Below are positions 34,978 through 46,899 of a stretch of 64,000 nucleotides of DNA, piece after piece; positions within the stretch are counted from its first letter, which is position 1, and every line of letters begins with the position of its first letter. The DNA is taken from the NCBI GenBank assembly GCA_007922305.1, contig ML677351.1, positions 14,116,749-14,180,748 on the forward strand, given 5' to 3'. The translations under genes and the position numbers were made by a program. Source of the stretch: Dermatemys mawii (Eukaryota; Chordata; Testudines; Dermatemydidae). The notes under the pieces were generated by a model. The model worked only from the letters and a program-made list of their open reading frames with translations, was not told where the DNA came from and made no database searches.

Positions 34978-35032
34978 CTTGGAGAATAATAAGTGCACAC
35001 AGCGTAAACTGGAAGGCAAAACTAGATGACAT
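34978..35032 (-). CDS. Signal-peptide exon of CD2/CD58-like gene B1
   Basis: ATG at 35030-35032 opens an 18-codon hydrophobic leader (MSSSFAFQFTLCALIILQ) ending in phase 1 at a GTAAGA donor after 34978. It joins to the V exon at 33644-33922 with Gly or Val at the junction. Length and hydrophobic core fit a cleavable signal peptide. The homologous exon at 44948-45001 has lost the ATG. The upstream flank to about 35520 is also duplicated and may include the promoter. Confidence 0.8.
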
Positions 35033-38000
35033 GTCAGGATTGATTTTTGCTCAGATACTATATATACTCATAAGTTTATGGACTTTTTATCAGGAACCTT
35101 CTACATCCCAATAGCTTTCCAGACTCCTGTCCGATGTCTCTTCAAGATAGTGAATATTCAGAAACAATGCTTAGAGTCTCTTTAATCATTTCCTCAATGA
35201 CTCATGACAAAGCGCTCACATAGGGACGGTGGATCTACTGAAATAGACACCTTGTGGCTTTCATCATTCTATCAGACAGATTCCAAACCTGTTACATACA
35301 CGCGTGCTGATGAACCTGTATCTTGTCCACAGCATTGCAGTTGCTTAGAAGTGTGCATGACACAAGCCATTTCACAGCAGAAAATAACATTTTTCATATT
35401 CCTAATGTATGAGAACTCACTCGAGCGAAACTGGAGACAAAGGTCAAAAACGAAAAAGTGCTGGTTTGTTTGGTTTTAGAGCCAAAGGGGATCTGCTGCT
35501 AAACTAGGGGATTCTTGGGTTGCCAAATAGGATTGCAATGGTGTAAACAGCAATGTAAATAGCAATAGCAGTGGTGTAAATAGCAGAGTGCTCATACTAC
35601 CCACTCTCCAAATTGTGCAGTAGAAAGGACCAATATTCATAAGAGTCACCATTTTGACACCCGTACTTACAGATGAATGGCCATATGCATCAAATTCCAT
35701 ACACATTTAGGGTTCACATAGTTAAGAGGTATGATCAGGATCTTGCCGCCTATAAAAGGCAGAAATCTGGCCTTGCTTCTCTGGATCAAGTACAGACAAA
35801 GAGCCAGACCATTTCAGGAAAAGTACAGATCCAGACACAACCCCTTTTGGAGAGAGTACAAAATGGTCAGGAAACCCACGCACCCACAATCTCAGATACA
35901 AATATAGGAATCTGGACCAAACCTTTCTCCAGGCAGATGATGTCCACCCTCCTCCCCACCTTTTGAGATTCAAGTTCAACTGATTATAGAGCCCATTCAT
36001 TTGATCACCTAAAGCTGGGTAACTGCGCACTGCACCTTGAGTTTACTTGCTGAAGTAGACTAACCTAGCCATAACTGGAAGCATACCTAGCCAACTTTCC
36101 TTCCAGAACTTCTGCCGTCATGAATAAACTATATTGATGGGGGACGGATATTTGAAGTGGAAAAACTCGTCCTCTTTCACGGCTGACCATCAGTAAGAAA
36201 GATTCCCCACAAATGATCATTTTACCAATTGTCATGACCCAGGGAGAAGTGTTTCCCCGATTAAACATATTGACTGAAGTATTTGGTTTATGATGCCCTT
36301 TTAAAGTAGTCATGGTTTTAGTTACCCTCTCCTGAGGCCTCTCTGTACTAGTGCACAGGCTTTTGTGACCTGCAAACAATGACACTCCAGTCAGTGGTAC
36401 TATTTCAAAAAAAAAATTGTGGAGGATAAAGAGAGGGGCAGTTATGTCAGCACAGAGACATTATATGTGACTATATTATAATTGATGAAGTCTTGGGCTA
36501 GGGGGGCAAAGAGTGACGCAAAGATTTTCAAAAAGTCTAGAGGCTGGCAACTGTTTCGCTTGCCTCATAGCAAAAGACAGTCCTAGCTTCAGAGGCAACT
36601 GTGGCATCCATTTTGGATAAACATAAGTGTAAATCATATTAAATGCTGGCAGTTTCTCCCACAGATTGTATTGGGAAGATTGTTGGTCACACCTCTTTCT
36701 GGGGGAAGGCATGCCAGAGGGTAAAGGAAGTACTGTTATCTTGCATATACTTTCCCTCATATACATGCTGGTACTTTCTCATAGCCGATCTTTAAACACT
36801 GATTTTTCTTCTCTCCGGCATTCAGTGAAGCACATCCTTGCTTTTCCTAGTGAGACTTGCCTTAAGTCTGAATACGATCTAATTGCAGGCATTGTTAGAT
36901 CATTAAATCCAGTAGAACCATCTGTGGTTCCAGAGTCAGCTACTCCCCACAAATTTCACTCAGCCCTTTATGGCCATTCAGCTTCTCTGCAGCTGGGTGC
37001 AAGTCCAGGCTATCTATTGGATGGACAGTGTTAGTGAATTGAGTCTCCAACAATTATCATCCATTACACAGACTGATTTTCAATATTTCACTAGTGTTTA
37101 GTGTAAACAAAACTAAGAAGTGTGCAATGCTGCACAGTATTTAGGGTTTATTAATGCAATCAGTTTGAAGCTACTGCTTTTATGCCGAAGGGTACAAATG
37201 ATATTAAAAATAATTCCCCATGCTCCCACTTTCAGGTTCTAGATCACAGATGAGATCCTTTGGAGAATTTTACGTATTTGGGTTGTGAGTTTTGTCAATG
37301 GTTTTTGGGTCTTTTTTAAGTGGAACCAAGTCTAAGAAAATGGAGCTCAGACATTAGGTTCATCATAACTCAGTGAACCAACTACTAGCTGCTGAGAATG
37401 AGCTCCTCATTAAGTTGTGCCTGTTTAACCCATCTGTAACACAGGACATAATACTTGCCTACATCACAGGGATGACATGAGACATAATTAATGCTCATTA
37501 AGAGTTTTGCCATCCTAGAACAAAACACATACTACATTCTACGTATAGCAACAGCAATTTAGAGTCTGAAGATAAGTTAGAAAAATAACAACTCAGTTAA
37601 ACTGAACTGTATGTGTTAGAGAACCTTGTATGACTTCCACAAAACCCAGCCCCTAAAACTCTTCAGTAGGATGTCACGTGATGGTGCAGTGAAGTAGCGA
37701 AACACAGTTTAGAAGTATTACACCATGAAAGCTACCTCTCAGTGTCTGGTCAAACCCAAAGAACATGGCATTGTTTCTATCAGCAAGTGAAAGCCAAATT
37801 AAACACTTTTATAGCTGACATGTACAACCTACTACAAAATGAGAGCAAAATGCTTTATTATAACAATTGTTCACCATCCAACATAACTCAGAAACACAGT
37901 ATCTGAAATTATTGCAAGTTAATATGTTTAAAATTTAGCCCATTCACTAATAATGCAACAGTTTTTTGCTGAAATAGCCCCGTGTGCAACCTTCAGGCTG

Positions 38001-38700
38001 AGGCTCAATGTGGCTTCCTTTCTAATGTGACTTTAGCAGAATTCGCATCTATGTTGTCTACAGAAGTAAAGATTGTGAAAAAAATCCCAATGATTTTTCT
38101 ATTGTCTACTTTGCAACTGAGCCCAGAACTGAAAGGCTGAAATGCATGAGCAAAGCTGCTTGCATGCCATGTACCTCAGTGAGTGGAAGCTGAAGTGACA
38201 GACATGGTCTCTTCTTCTGAATGTTCCAGCCTAATTCTGTAATTGCACATTATTTTCACACCTTTGATAAGGTAAGTGGAAAGATCATGCTCAAGGTTGG
38301 TTCTCTGTTCAGATAGGTACCCGGTCTCTAATCCCTCTGAGAGTCACTCATTCACAGATGAGAGCCAACATATGATTTGAAAGCCACACTTCACTTGGAC
38401 ATTGTAAATATGCACACTACATAAGGACCGGAAAAACCTAATGGAAGAACTCCAGCTCATATCTTCAAACTTGTCTCCAAGGATTTTGGTACAGTCTTTG
38501 CAGGTAAAAGTAACCCACTGTGGTCCCTTCATTCCTCTCCATCTTTAATCTACTCTTTCCACTATCGGGAGCCATAAGCTGTCATTTAGATCTTTGTTTC
38601 TCTGGAAGGAAGTGAATATGTTGATGAGATCTCTTTCTGCTATGGGAATCCTTTAACAAATGACTGGCCACACGACATGTTGTGCAGGATAAGCTAAATC
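35033..38700. other. Duplicated intergenic segment (left unit)
   Basis: It is noncoding and matches 46330-46620 and 49650-52010. It includes the relic 3' flank of the upstream gene, with an AATAAA on the minus strand at 37854-37859. Where the right unit has the Cys-Pro repeat exon, this copy goes from the 52010-equivalent (about 38570) to the 52750-equivalent (about 38700) with no array. Confidence 0.55.
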
Positions 38701-39428
38701 CATCAATAACTGAAACATTTACTTTGGGTGCAAGTGGAAAGAGAGTGAAATTTGCTCCAATTCATGAATCAGAGGGTATTCCAGAGATGTGTACTGTCAT
38801 GTGTATGTGATGAAAGGGATAAGTGGAAGCCTATCAATTAACAGGAGAGCATAAAATGAAGCAGATCCCCTTTCTGTACTTTACACTCCCACTAATTGTG
38901 TTCTCTCTTACATCACTCCATCATACTGCTTAGAGTGTAAATTTTATTCCTTTGCACACTCACTGAATACCACACTGATGGTACCTCTTACATGCACTTG
39001 CCTGCTTTTCCTTAGACAACTTACACCTGAGATATAACTTACCTCTTCATTTATGTCACTAAGAATTTGGCCCAGTGAAGTTACACATTCACTGACAGCA
39101 AGTCTAAATCATGCCCTGTACATCCAGGAAACTCACAGATCCAGCAGCACTCAGTGCACCAGCAAACATCCTGGAGTTCCACACATTCCAATGGGCCACC
39201 TGTAGGAAACGTTCCAGAACCACATGCACAGGCTACAAAAGAGGAGGAGTGAACATGGGAGCATCTTCTTATTGCATCTATCAGGGTGCAGATTGTAGCT
39301 TTTCTTTAGGAATAAGTTATAGCAAATTAGATAATTTTACACACTGACTCGTACTTTCACTAGCAGTATCCATCTGTCAATGAATTTACAGAGGACCTGA
39401 TTACCATGGTATCTAGAAGGAAATATAT

Positions 39429-39452
39429 ACACACACACACACACACACAGAG
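39429..39452. repeat. (CA)n microsatellite
   Basis: A run of alternating C and A of about 24 bp. Confidence 0.95.
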
Positions 39453-40144
39453 TACTTGGAAAATCTTCTCAACTCATTTCACAAGCACACCTCATACTTA
39501 AACATGGAGTCAATAAATATACCCCAGAATATAGCTGGGAAAGGGATGGAAATCTGACATCTATTTTATTTTAAAAAGGAGAGCTTATGTACAAGAGGAG
39601 GAGAGGAATGAGGAAAATCCTGGGGAAGGTGTAGTAAGGCATACCCATTCCCCCCCACTCCCCGCCCCCGCCAGAGTGGCCCATTATGTTTGACAGTAAA
39701 CATATCTTTGAAAGACTAAACCTTAATTTAGGACAACTATCCTTTTGATAAATGTTGATCCCATAATGTTCCATGGCACTCGAAAGTCACATGGGGTCCT
39801 ACAGGGGACCTGAGACTCGGAAGGAGAAGTCCTGGGACTTCGAAACTGTATGAAAACCACCTGGAAAAAATACGGAAGAAGACAGTAAAAGGATGAGAAT
39901 GAGGAGGCAAACAAGACAGTCTGAGGCAGGAAGAGAAACTAAAAGGAGGAAATAGACCAGCAATGGTGCAGAGGAAAAGTCCCTAGATACAGTGAAGGGA
40001 ATAGAGTGGTGAAACAATTAACCCTTAGGAAACTTGCAGTCTAGGTTCTTTGATAATACTTGCTACTCGTGGAATCACTGTCTTTTCAAGGTCCTTCCTA
40101 GGTCTTTCCATTTCCAAGACATACAGAGGACTCTAAAAATATTA

Positions 40145-40325
40145 ACTACCTCTCTGCTGTGTCAGACACATTAGAATTATCCCTATTTTACAGATGAGGA
40201 AACTGAGGTGAAAACTTTACATATCTGGGTCAAGGCCACAGACACAGTCACTGTCAGAGCTGGAATTTCAACACAGGAGTCCTTTGCTCCCAGACAAATG
40301 CTTAGCCCACTAGATCACACTACTT
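40145..40325. repeat. MIR-like SINE fragment in the left duplication unit
   Basis: It contains 'ttttacagatgaggaaactg' and matches the copy at 53757-53965 in the right unit, so the insertion predates the duplication. Confidence 0.65.
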
Positions 40326-42419
40326 GTGACCAGAGAACTGGCTCAGTAGCAGACAACTGATTCACAGCCAGGAAGGAACATGTGGCATCCTTAGTGCCAG
40401 CAGCAGCTTCGACCCCTTGAAAATTGGTGAGGGGGTCCCTTCGAGAAGTGAAGGAATTACATCCCTGTATTTCACTGGCTCTAGGCAGCTGGACAGAGGA
40501 TGGTGAACAGCATGGAAAAATAGGAGGAGAAATCAGAGTGACAAGTTTCCAAACCCAAGAAGCGGATTCCATCAGTTACATTCTTCCTGGTTCTCTCCAC
40601 AGTGAAAAAACCTAGAGACATAGACTCCATTTTAAATGAAAAAAGATTAATCTTGTTGATAACATCTCAAAATCAGGATGAGGCTGTAGGCCAGGAGTTT
40701 CATGAGCCCCAACAGCCTTTTCTGGTTGAGGCAGTAAAATGGAAAAGAGGAATGTGATTGGGGTAGAAATCTGATGGGAAGAAATGACAGTGATTATCTG
40801 GGATATTGTCTCCATTAACCTATAGTACCTTATTTCCCTTAAGTGTAACCATTAGAAGAGGGAGTGTGGGTAGGGGGTTAAGGCAAGGTATTGAGAGCAA
40901 ATCACATGCCTAAATTTCCAAAAGTGACGAGTATTTTGGGGTCCCTCCGCTTTTGGTGTCCAGCTCAAGGACTACATACCTGAGGGTGGCAGCTCAACAC
41001 TTTCTGAAAAATCAGGCCCTTTTATGGTATCACAAGCTGGCTGCCAATATTCCTAGTCACTTGGAAAGCGTTTGCTTTCCCCGCTCAGTGTTCTCATGCA
41101 CAAGGTGGAGCTAATATCTACTGTTATCATGAGGCTCAATACACTAATGCTTACAAAATGCTTTAAAACGCTTGGATGGCAGGAAGTGCGAGGAAAACGC
41201 AAAGTTAGGGGTACACACAAGCATTAACCTTCATACATGTGACCATTAACCTTGTCACATGTATGAAAACACATCCGTTTGCAAAGGCAGGCAATTGACT
41301 GATCCATGTAGCTGACTGGCCACATCCCTCTCCCTCTCTGCTTTTTTGACTGTCAATGACTCATTTTAAGCCATTTAAATACCTCCACATCCCATTGTGC
41401 AAAGGACCTTGCAAATATGTATAATAAATAGACGAATTAATAAACTCAGGAGCCTTTCCTTTACCAGCTACTTCTCCCCTGCACAGTGACATAACAGAGA
41501 CAGCTCACAGGTCATAGTTTTACTTCCTCTGGCTTCAGCACCTGTTAGCAACAGCAGTCAGAGGCAGCAGAGCATTTCAGCGAGAAGGAACCCAGCTGCT
41601 GCTCTGGGCTCTGGTTGGCTGAGACGACCCTTGGTTTGTGGTATTGTTAATTCTGGAGTCACTGTAGACAGCAAGCTTGAGCGTTGTTCAAATAAGGTCG
41701 CCTGGAGCATGGACTGTGCACTGAACACTGCAATGTGGCATAGTCTTGCAGCATCAGCCCTCCCAAGACTGAATGAGGCTGCACATGCACCAGAGAGGGC
41801 TCCAGACTTTAGGGTCAGGAGAAACTCTTCAGTGAAGTGAAATAACCTGCTTTCGTTTGGGAAACGGTGTACAGGTTTTGTGTTTGCTTTGGTCATTTGC
41901 TCCTGCCTCTGCTTCTAATGATGTGAAGGGTATAAAGGGCCTGCGATTACAAGCCCTGACACTGGGATCCCTGAGAGGACCTACGTACACAGGGGAGGCA
42001 CAAAGAGCAAGTCAATCTTCATGGTATCAGGGCTTAATGTTAGTATTATATCCCATCCATCCGTGTTTGTGTGGTTACCCTGCTACCATACCTGATGCTG
42101 GTGTTATGTAACTGCTGTGATACTAGTTGCTTTCATGTTTAAGAATTCCCTTCCTGTCTGAGCTCTGCTTCAAACAGAGTGTTTAGTTTAAAAATCCAAA
42201 CTAGGTCATCCATATCAAACCTGACCAAAATACAGCCTGGTGTCTGCAGAGTCTTTATCCCCCTGGTCCCAGAACCACTCTCAGGGAGCCAGGATATTCG
42301 CCTTGGTCAGGACTGCTCATTTCTCCCTCTCCACAAGGCCCTTGTTATAACTCTTGAACTTCAAGCCTATATACAGGCAGTGGTTACACCAGTGCCAAAT
42401 ATGGAGGCAAAATAACCAC

Positions 42420-42620
42420 TATATCGCTACTTTCCCTATTTATTCATCCCATGATTGCACTGGGCCTTTTAGCCACATCATCACACTAGGAACTCCTGTT
42501 GAGCTGGTTATCTATCATGACCCCCAAATCTTTGAGTCCCCATCCAGTAAGTGTGGCCTACATTACTTATTCCTACCTTGTTATAAAGTCACCCACATGA
42601 AATTTCAAGCATATTAATTA
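42420..42620 (-). mobile_element. CR1-like fragment
   Basis: Phrases such as 'tgttgagctggttatctatc' and 'gacccccaaatctttgag' resemble the reverse strand of CR1 3' regions. It lies at the edge of the duplication unit, close to where the C2 and membrane exons of B2 would be expected but are missing. Confidence 0.45.
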
Positions 42621-43233
42621 GCTGTGAGAAACAGAATTGTGTGTGATAAAATTTGGCTTATAATGGAAGTAGCTTTAATACTAAATGAACAACAACATCT
42701 TTCATTTACCTAACCATCTGTCAGTCCACCTGTCCATCTATACATTCTATAATTGAGAAAAATCTTATATTTTTCACCTGACTCCTCTGCCTTTAAACAG
42801 AAGTGGGACATTCTCATCTTAACTGAAACATACAAGGTATATGCTGGAAAGTAAAGTAAGAGTCGGATCCTTGAATTTTCAAAATAAATTTGCAGAAGCT
42901 TTACTTAACTATTTGAAAATACGTGACATTCTTGATGTTACCTATTCAAAACTCAACTAAAGAACAAATCGAAATCAATGCATTTTTAAACTTTTCATAG
43001 AATGGAACTTTCAAAAGAGCATTCAAAAGATATTTGTGTTTATTCTGTAAAACAATAATGGTGCATCTCAGAACCCAACAAGCAACAAAGGAAGCTCAAA
43101 ACTATCAAAAATTAAGCAAGAAGACCATGATAATACATGGAAAAAAATCACCACAACATTGTATAATAGCTCTGTGACTCTGTCCCACCAAACCTTAGAG
43201 AGCAAGAAATTAAGATTATCCATTAACACCTAC

Positions 43234-45001
43234 ATTGTAAGTGTAGTTCAAAATTTCCTTAGCAGAGAAGATTTCCTGAACTGTTATACATATTCACTGT
43301 GTAGTGTTCCTCATCCTTTTTTGTCCATATTATACAGATATAAGATTCTAGTAGAAAAGATTTGAAACTTGCTGGTACATCCATTCTTGCAGTGTTCAAT
43401 AGTTTTAACTGTCTGGTTATCTAACAAGACGTTTCCCTTTTTCCAGGTTATATTAACAGGGTTTCTCAGGTCTGGACCCTCCAGGTGAAGAGTAACAGAA
43501 CCACCCAGGGCTCCAGTTATATTTATCACATCATTGTGCACTGGTAAGAGGGGTGCTGGACAGAGTTCCCTCTATTTTTTCCCACCCATGTGCAGAATTA
43601 ATTTTGTTATGTGCCCCAGTGTGGAGGTGATGTGTGACACACTGGTGAACATAACAAAATTTATGTGGTGGGGCCAATAGGTTCTTGTGGAAAGGGGCTC
43701 AGGCAGAGGATTGGGGTGCAGGGGTGTGAAGGCTCTGGTTAGCAGTGCAGGCTCTGGGATGGGGCCAGGGCTGGGATACAGTGAAGGCTCCAGATGGGGG
43801 TGTGGGCTCTGGGGTGGGACCAGGAATGAGGGGCTTGGGGTGCAGGAGGGGGCTCTGCAGGGAGAGAGCACTGGGGGGAGAGACAATGCCCCCCAGTGCT
43901 CTCTCCCCACAGCAGCACCTCGGTTGTTGCGGGGGAAGGGGAGAAGTGCCTGTCCCTGCCACGGGAGCTCTGGGGCTGCAGGATAGATGCCTCTCTCCCT
44001 GCCCCAGCAGGTCCAGGCTGTGGGAGGGCCACTTGGGCCCGTGCCTAGGCCCAATCCGGCTGCAGATGGGTCTGGGGCACCCTCCCCCAACCAAGGCAGG
44101 TCCCTGGGCGGGTACCGTAAGCACCTGCATGGCACTAAATAGGCTGCTGTGCGGTTGCGTGGCTTACAGGAAACTTAGATGCTGGATCAATTTTTATAGC
44201 CGGGCAGTGAGTCAATGAGCCAAACTGTAAACCCTGTATATGATGGAAACCACTTCCAGCCAGGGGGTGCTACCGCACCCCCAGCACCCTTAGTTCCAGC
44301 ACCTGTGACTGGAAAGGCAATACGTACAAAACTATTTTAGATGCACAACAGTATGATATGTTTCAGAGCATGAATTTTCTGTACTTTTACAAAACGTAAA
44401 AGCAAGCAACTGAATCAGTAGTTTGGGAATTCCCCAGCCACTTCTTTAAAAGAGGCAAATAGTTGCATTTTGTACTTATTATAGCTCCTAATGAAACAGA
44501 TCGTGAGAGTTTCCAGATTCAAAAATGGCAATGTATTCTATAGGCTAAAGCAGGGAACTACAAGTTACAATCTCTTCCACTGACTTGTGGTGGTGTTTTT
44601 GTTCTTCGATTTCCCCCATGTGTGAAATGGATTGATGATATATCTGCCTGCTTCAAGATTTAAGAGGCTTAATTAAATGTAGTTTCTAAAAGATTTTGAA
44701 ATAATTGGATGAAAGGAGCTATAATAAGTTCTGCAACTTCACTATGCAAAGAGGCTTAGTACATCTAGAAATGCAATGCTTTGCAACCACCTCACCATGT
44801 CTCACTATGGGATCAGTCCTACACCAACTGAACTCCATGGCAAATTGATGTCAGTGGGAGCAGGATCAGATGTTTAATCTGTGTTTATTTTAAACAGATT
44901 TCACTGTAAAAATTTTACGGAAAGTTATAAACATTAAAAGGTCTTACCATGAAGAATAATAAACGCACACAACACAGCCTGGAAAGTAAAACTAGATGTC
45001 C
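43234..45001 (-). pseudogene. Pseudogene B2: signal and V exons of a CD2/CD58-like paralogue
   Basis: The pair is a duplicate of gene B1. The V exon (43234-43540) keeps acceptor, donor and recognisable strands ('GALGGSVTLHL', 'VNITWKKGNVLLDN') but needs a one-base shift in an A-run near 43322, and has a TAA shortly before its end. The leader exon (44948-45001) keeps its hydrophobic core and GTAAGA donor but has lost the ATG. No C2 or transmembrane exon follows; the interval that should hold them is missing between about 42640 and 43230. The gene cannot encode a receptor. The intron at 43541-44947 holds a GC-rich repeat. Confidence 0.82.
43560..44320. mobile_element. GC-rich interspersed repeat inside the B2 intron
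   Basis: A G/C-rich block with skewed composition that produces long open frames on both strands (43572-44218). It has no counterpart in the B1 intron, so it inserted after the duplication. Ends such as 'ggggtgctggacagagttcc' and 'cccagcacccttagttccag' suggest a DNA-transposon-like repeat; class uncertain. Confidence 0.5.
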
Positions 45002-45139
45002 TTTTAGAACAACTTATGCTCTGATATTTGCCATAGAGCTTTTTCAGGAATCCACCACATCACAATAGTTTTAGTCACTACAGTCTGGTGTTTTTGAATA
45101 TCGTGAATCTTCAGAAATGCTTAGAGGCTCTGTAATAGG

Positions 45140-45875
45140 GTCTACAAACCCAATACTGAGTTTTGGCTGTACAGCATTATTCATGTATTTATGTTTTAAT
45201 ATGCATGCTCTGATTTATGTCTGCAGTATCTTGTACTATTTACCTGGGAAATGATAATGTCAAAAATTTGTTAAAAATCGCCATCTTGAATGATGTTTAG
45301 TAGTTGTTGGGCAGCCATGTTGGCTACCCTTCTCTTTGGAACTTTACCTGTCTTTTGTTTGAGTTTGGAGCTTTTTGTGGAAAGGTGGGGAAAGGACTGG
45401 TCAGGTGGTCCTCAATTTGTTTAGAGATTAGAGGACATAAAAGCCCCACACACAGGCTCTAAGGTACTGTCCTCCCTAGCGGCAGCCCACACTCACATCA
45501 TTGGCTCAAGAACCACCTGAAGATCTCTAAGAGAAATCACCACACCTACTTACCTGAGAAGTAATCCTGATCCTCATCCGGATCCTGGTTCAGCAGTCAA
45601 AGGTCCGAGTCCCTCCTGCACCACCTGTCATCCCCAAGCCCAGTGATAGGTCCAGATCCCACATCTCCAGGCCAACGCAGACAATCAGATGATTTTTGAT
45701 CCGTAAAGTATAAATATCTTTGTCATTTGTAGAGGGAGAGGGTTCTGGGCTTCATGCCCATGCAAGCCACTGACATATTTTGTCCATATACTTACCTTAT
45801 GGTAAATAAAGCACCTTTTAATATAGCTTTTCTTGTCCCTTATCCTTATTTGCACTGAGATCAGTTAGGTGATAG
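45140..45875. mobile_element. Probable solo LTR
   Basis: The left duplication unit has no counterpart for 45140-46330. Within it, the segment from about 45180 to 45870 has LTR-like organisation, with 'agaggacataaaagcccc' and a late 'ggtaaataaagcacctttt' AATAAA signal. No internal retroviral coding sequence flanks it. Exact ends not fixed. Confidence 0.45.
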
Positions 45876-46659
45876 ATCCTAATTCAGGGATAGCCATACC
45901 TGTGACTTCTTAGCAGGGGTCCATAACATCCGGAATTTCTTTCCCCACATTGATACACTATAACAAGGCAGAATGGGAGCCTCTCTTGTCTGCAGGCAAG
46001 CAGCCTGACCATGCCCACATGTGGCTGCCAGAACTGCCAGTCATACAGGCAGGCATTCACAGCCATGCCCAATAGAGGCAACAAGGTCTAACTATAAAAG
46101 GAGAGAGTGTGGAAAAGGAAGGGGAGGCACAAAGGTCTGGGATAGCAAAGGGGTAACACCTTTGCATCAGGCTGCCTCCCTGAATACAGTTATGAGACCA
46201 ATGCACACTTCTGGACTCAAAGATCAGAGTCAAAGAAGTGCCCTGGCCAAGGCAGCGTAAGGGGGTCTTGGTGAAGGCAGCAGCAACCCTCCAAAGGCCT
46301 GTATCAGGAGTCAGCACCAAGGCTGTTTAATCTTTTTCTTACTAGCCTTACTGACTCAAACTCACAAAGCAACAGTGGATCTAATGAAACAGACACCTTA
46401 CATCTTCAACCACTATACCAAACAGCATGCAAATCAATCAGGCAAGAGAATGCTAACAAACATTTTTGTTTCTACATCACTGCTGCAGCAGTGGGAAGTG
46501 AGCCCTGTATGAGCCACCTCACAGCAAAATCGGGCCTTTCATATCCCTAATATGCAAAGTTTCTAGAGCAACAGTCAAAGCTGAAAAGGGGCTGGTTGTG
46601 TGGTTTTGGGAGAAAAAGGTAACTAGTAATCTTGTGGTGTTCACTTTACTCCCCCTCCA

Positions 46660-46800
46660 AATTGTGCAGCCTAACACACATTCTTTAGGCAGGAACAATC
46701 AATTGCACAAATACAAAATGGGAAGTGACCACCTAGGAAGAAGTACCGCACAGAAGGATCTGGGAGTTACAGAGAATGGGGCAAGGCATCTCCTTTGCCT
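46660..46800 (+). mobile_element. CR1-type LINE fragment
   Basis: The phrase 'caattgcacaaatacaaaat' followed by 'cagaaggatctgggagttac' matches CR1 sequence also present in the copy at 28300-28390. Confidence 0.6.
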
Positions 46801-46899
46801 ACTAGGCTCAGCATTTCCCACTTTGGCAGTGGGGGCTGCAGTACTTTCCAGCCAAACCAAAGAAACAAATACATAACAGGACACACAAAGAGGACTGTC

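Larger units (their letters stand above)
33500..42640. repeat. Left unit of an old tandem duplication
   Basis: The unit is colinear with 43050-59790. Matching anchors seen by eye: V exon plus signal exon (33644-35032 with 43234-45001), upstream flank (35160-35520 with 46330-46620), 36660-37080 with 49860-50330, the AATAAA at 37854 with that at 51035, 38340-38570 with 51820-52010, 38700-39090 with 52750-53240, 40140-40420 with 53750-54100, 41500-41900 with 55650-56040, and 41920-42380 with 59350-59770. This unit lacks counterparts of the C tail exons at 52208-52665 and 56068-56226. Confidence 0.8.

Noticed and set aside
39420..39460. CA repeat considered as part of a regulatory element
   Set aside because: It is an ordinary microsatellite with no associated motif.
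43572..44218. Several open frames of 97-187 codons on both strands
   Set aside because: They arise from a GC-rich repeat inserted in the B2 intron; no domain or splice support.
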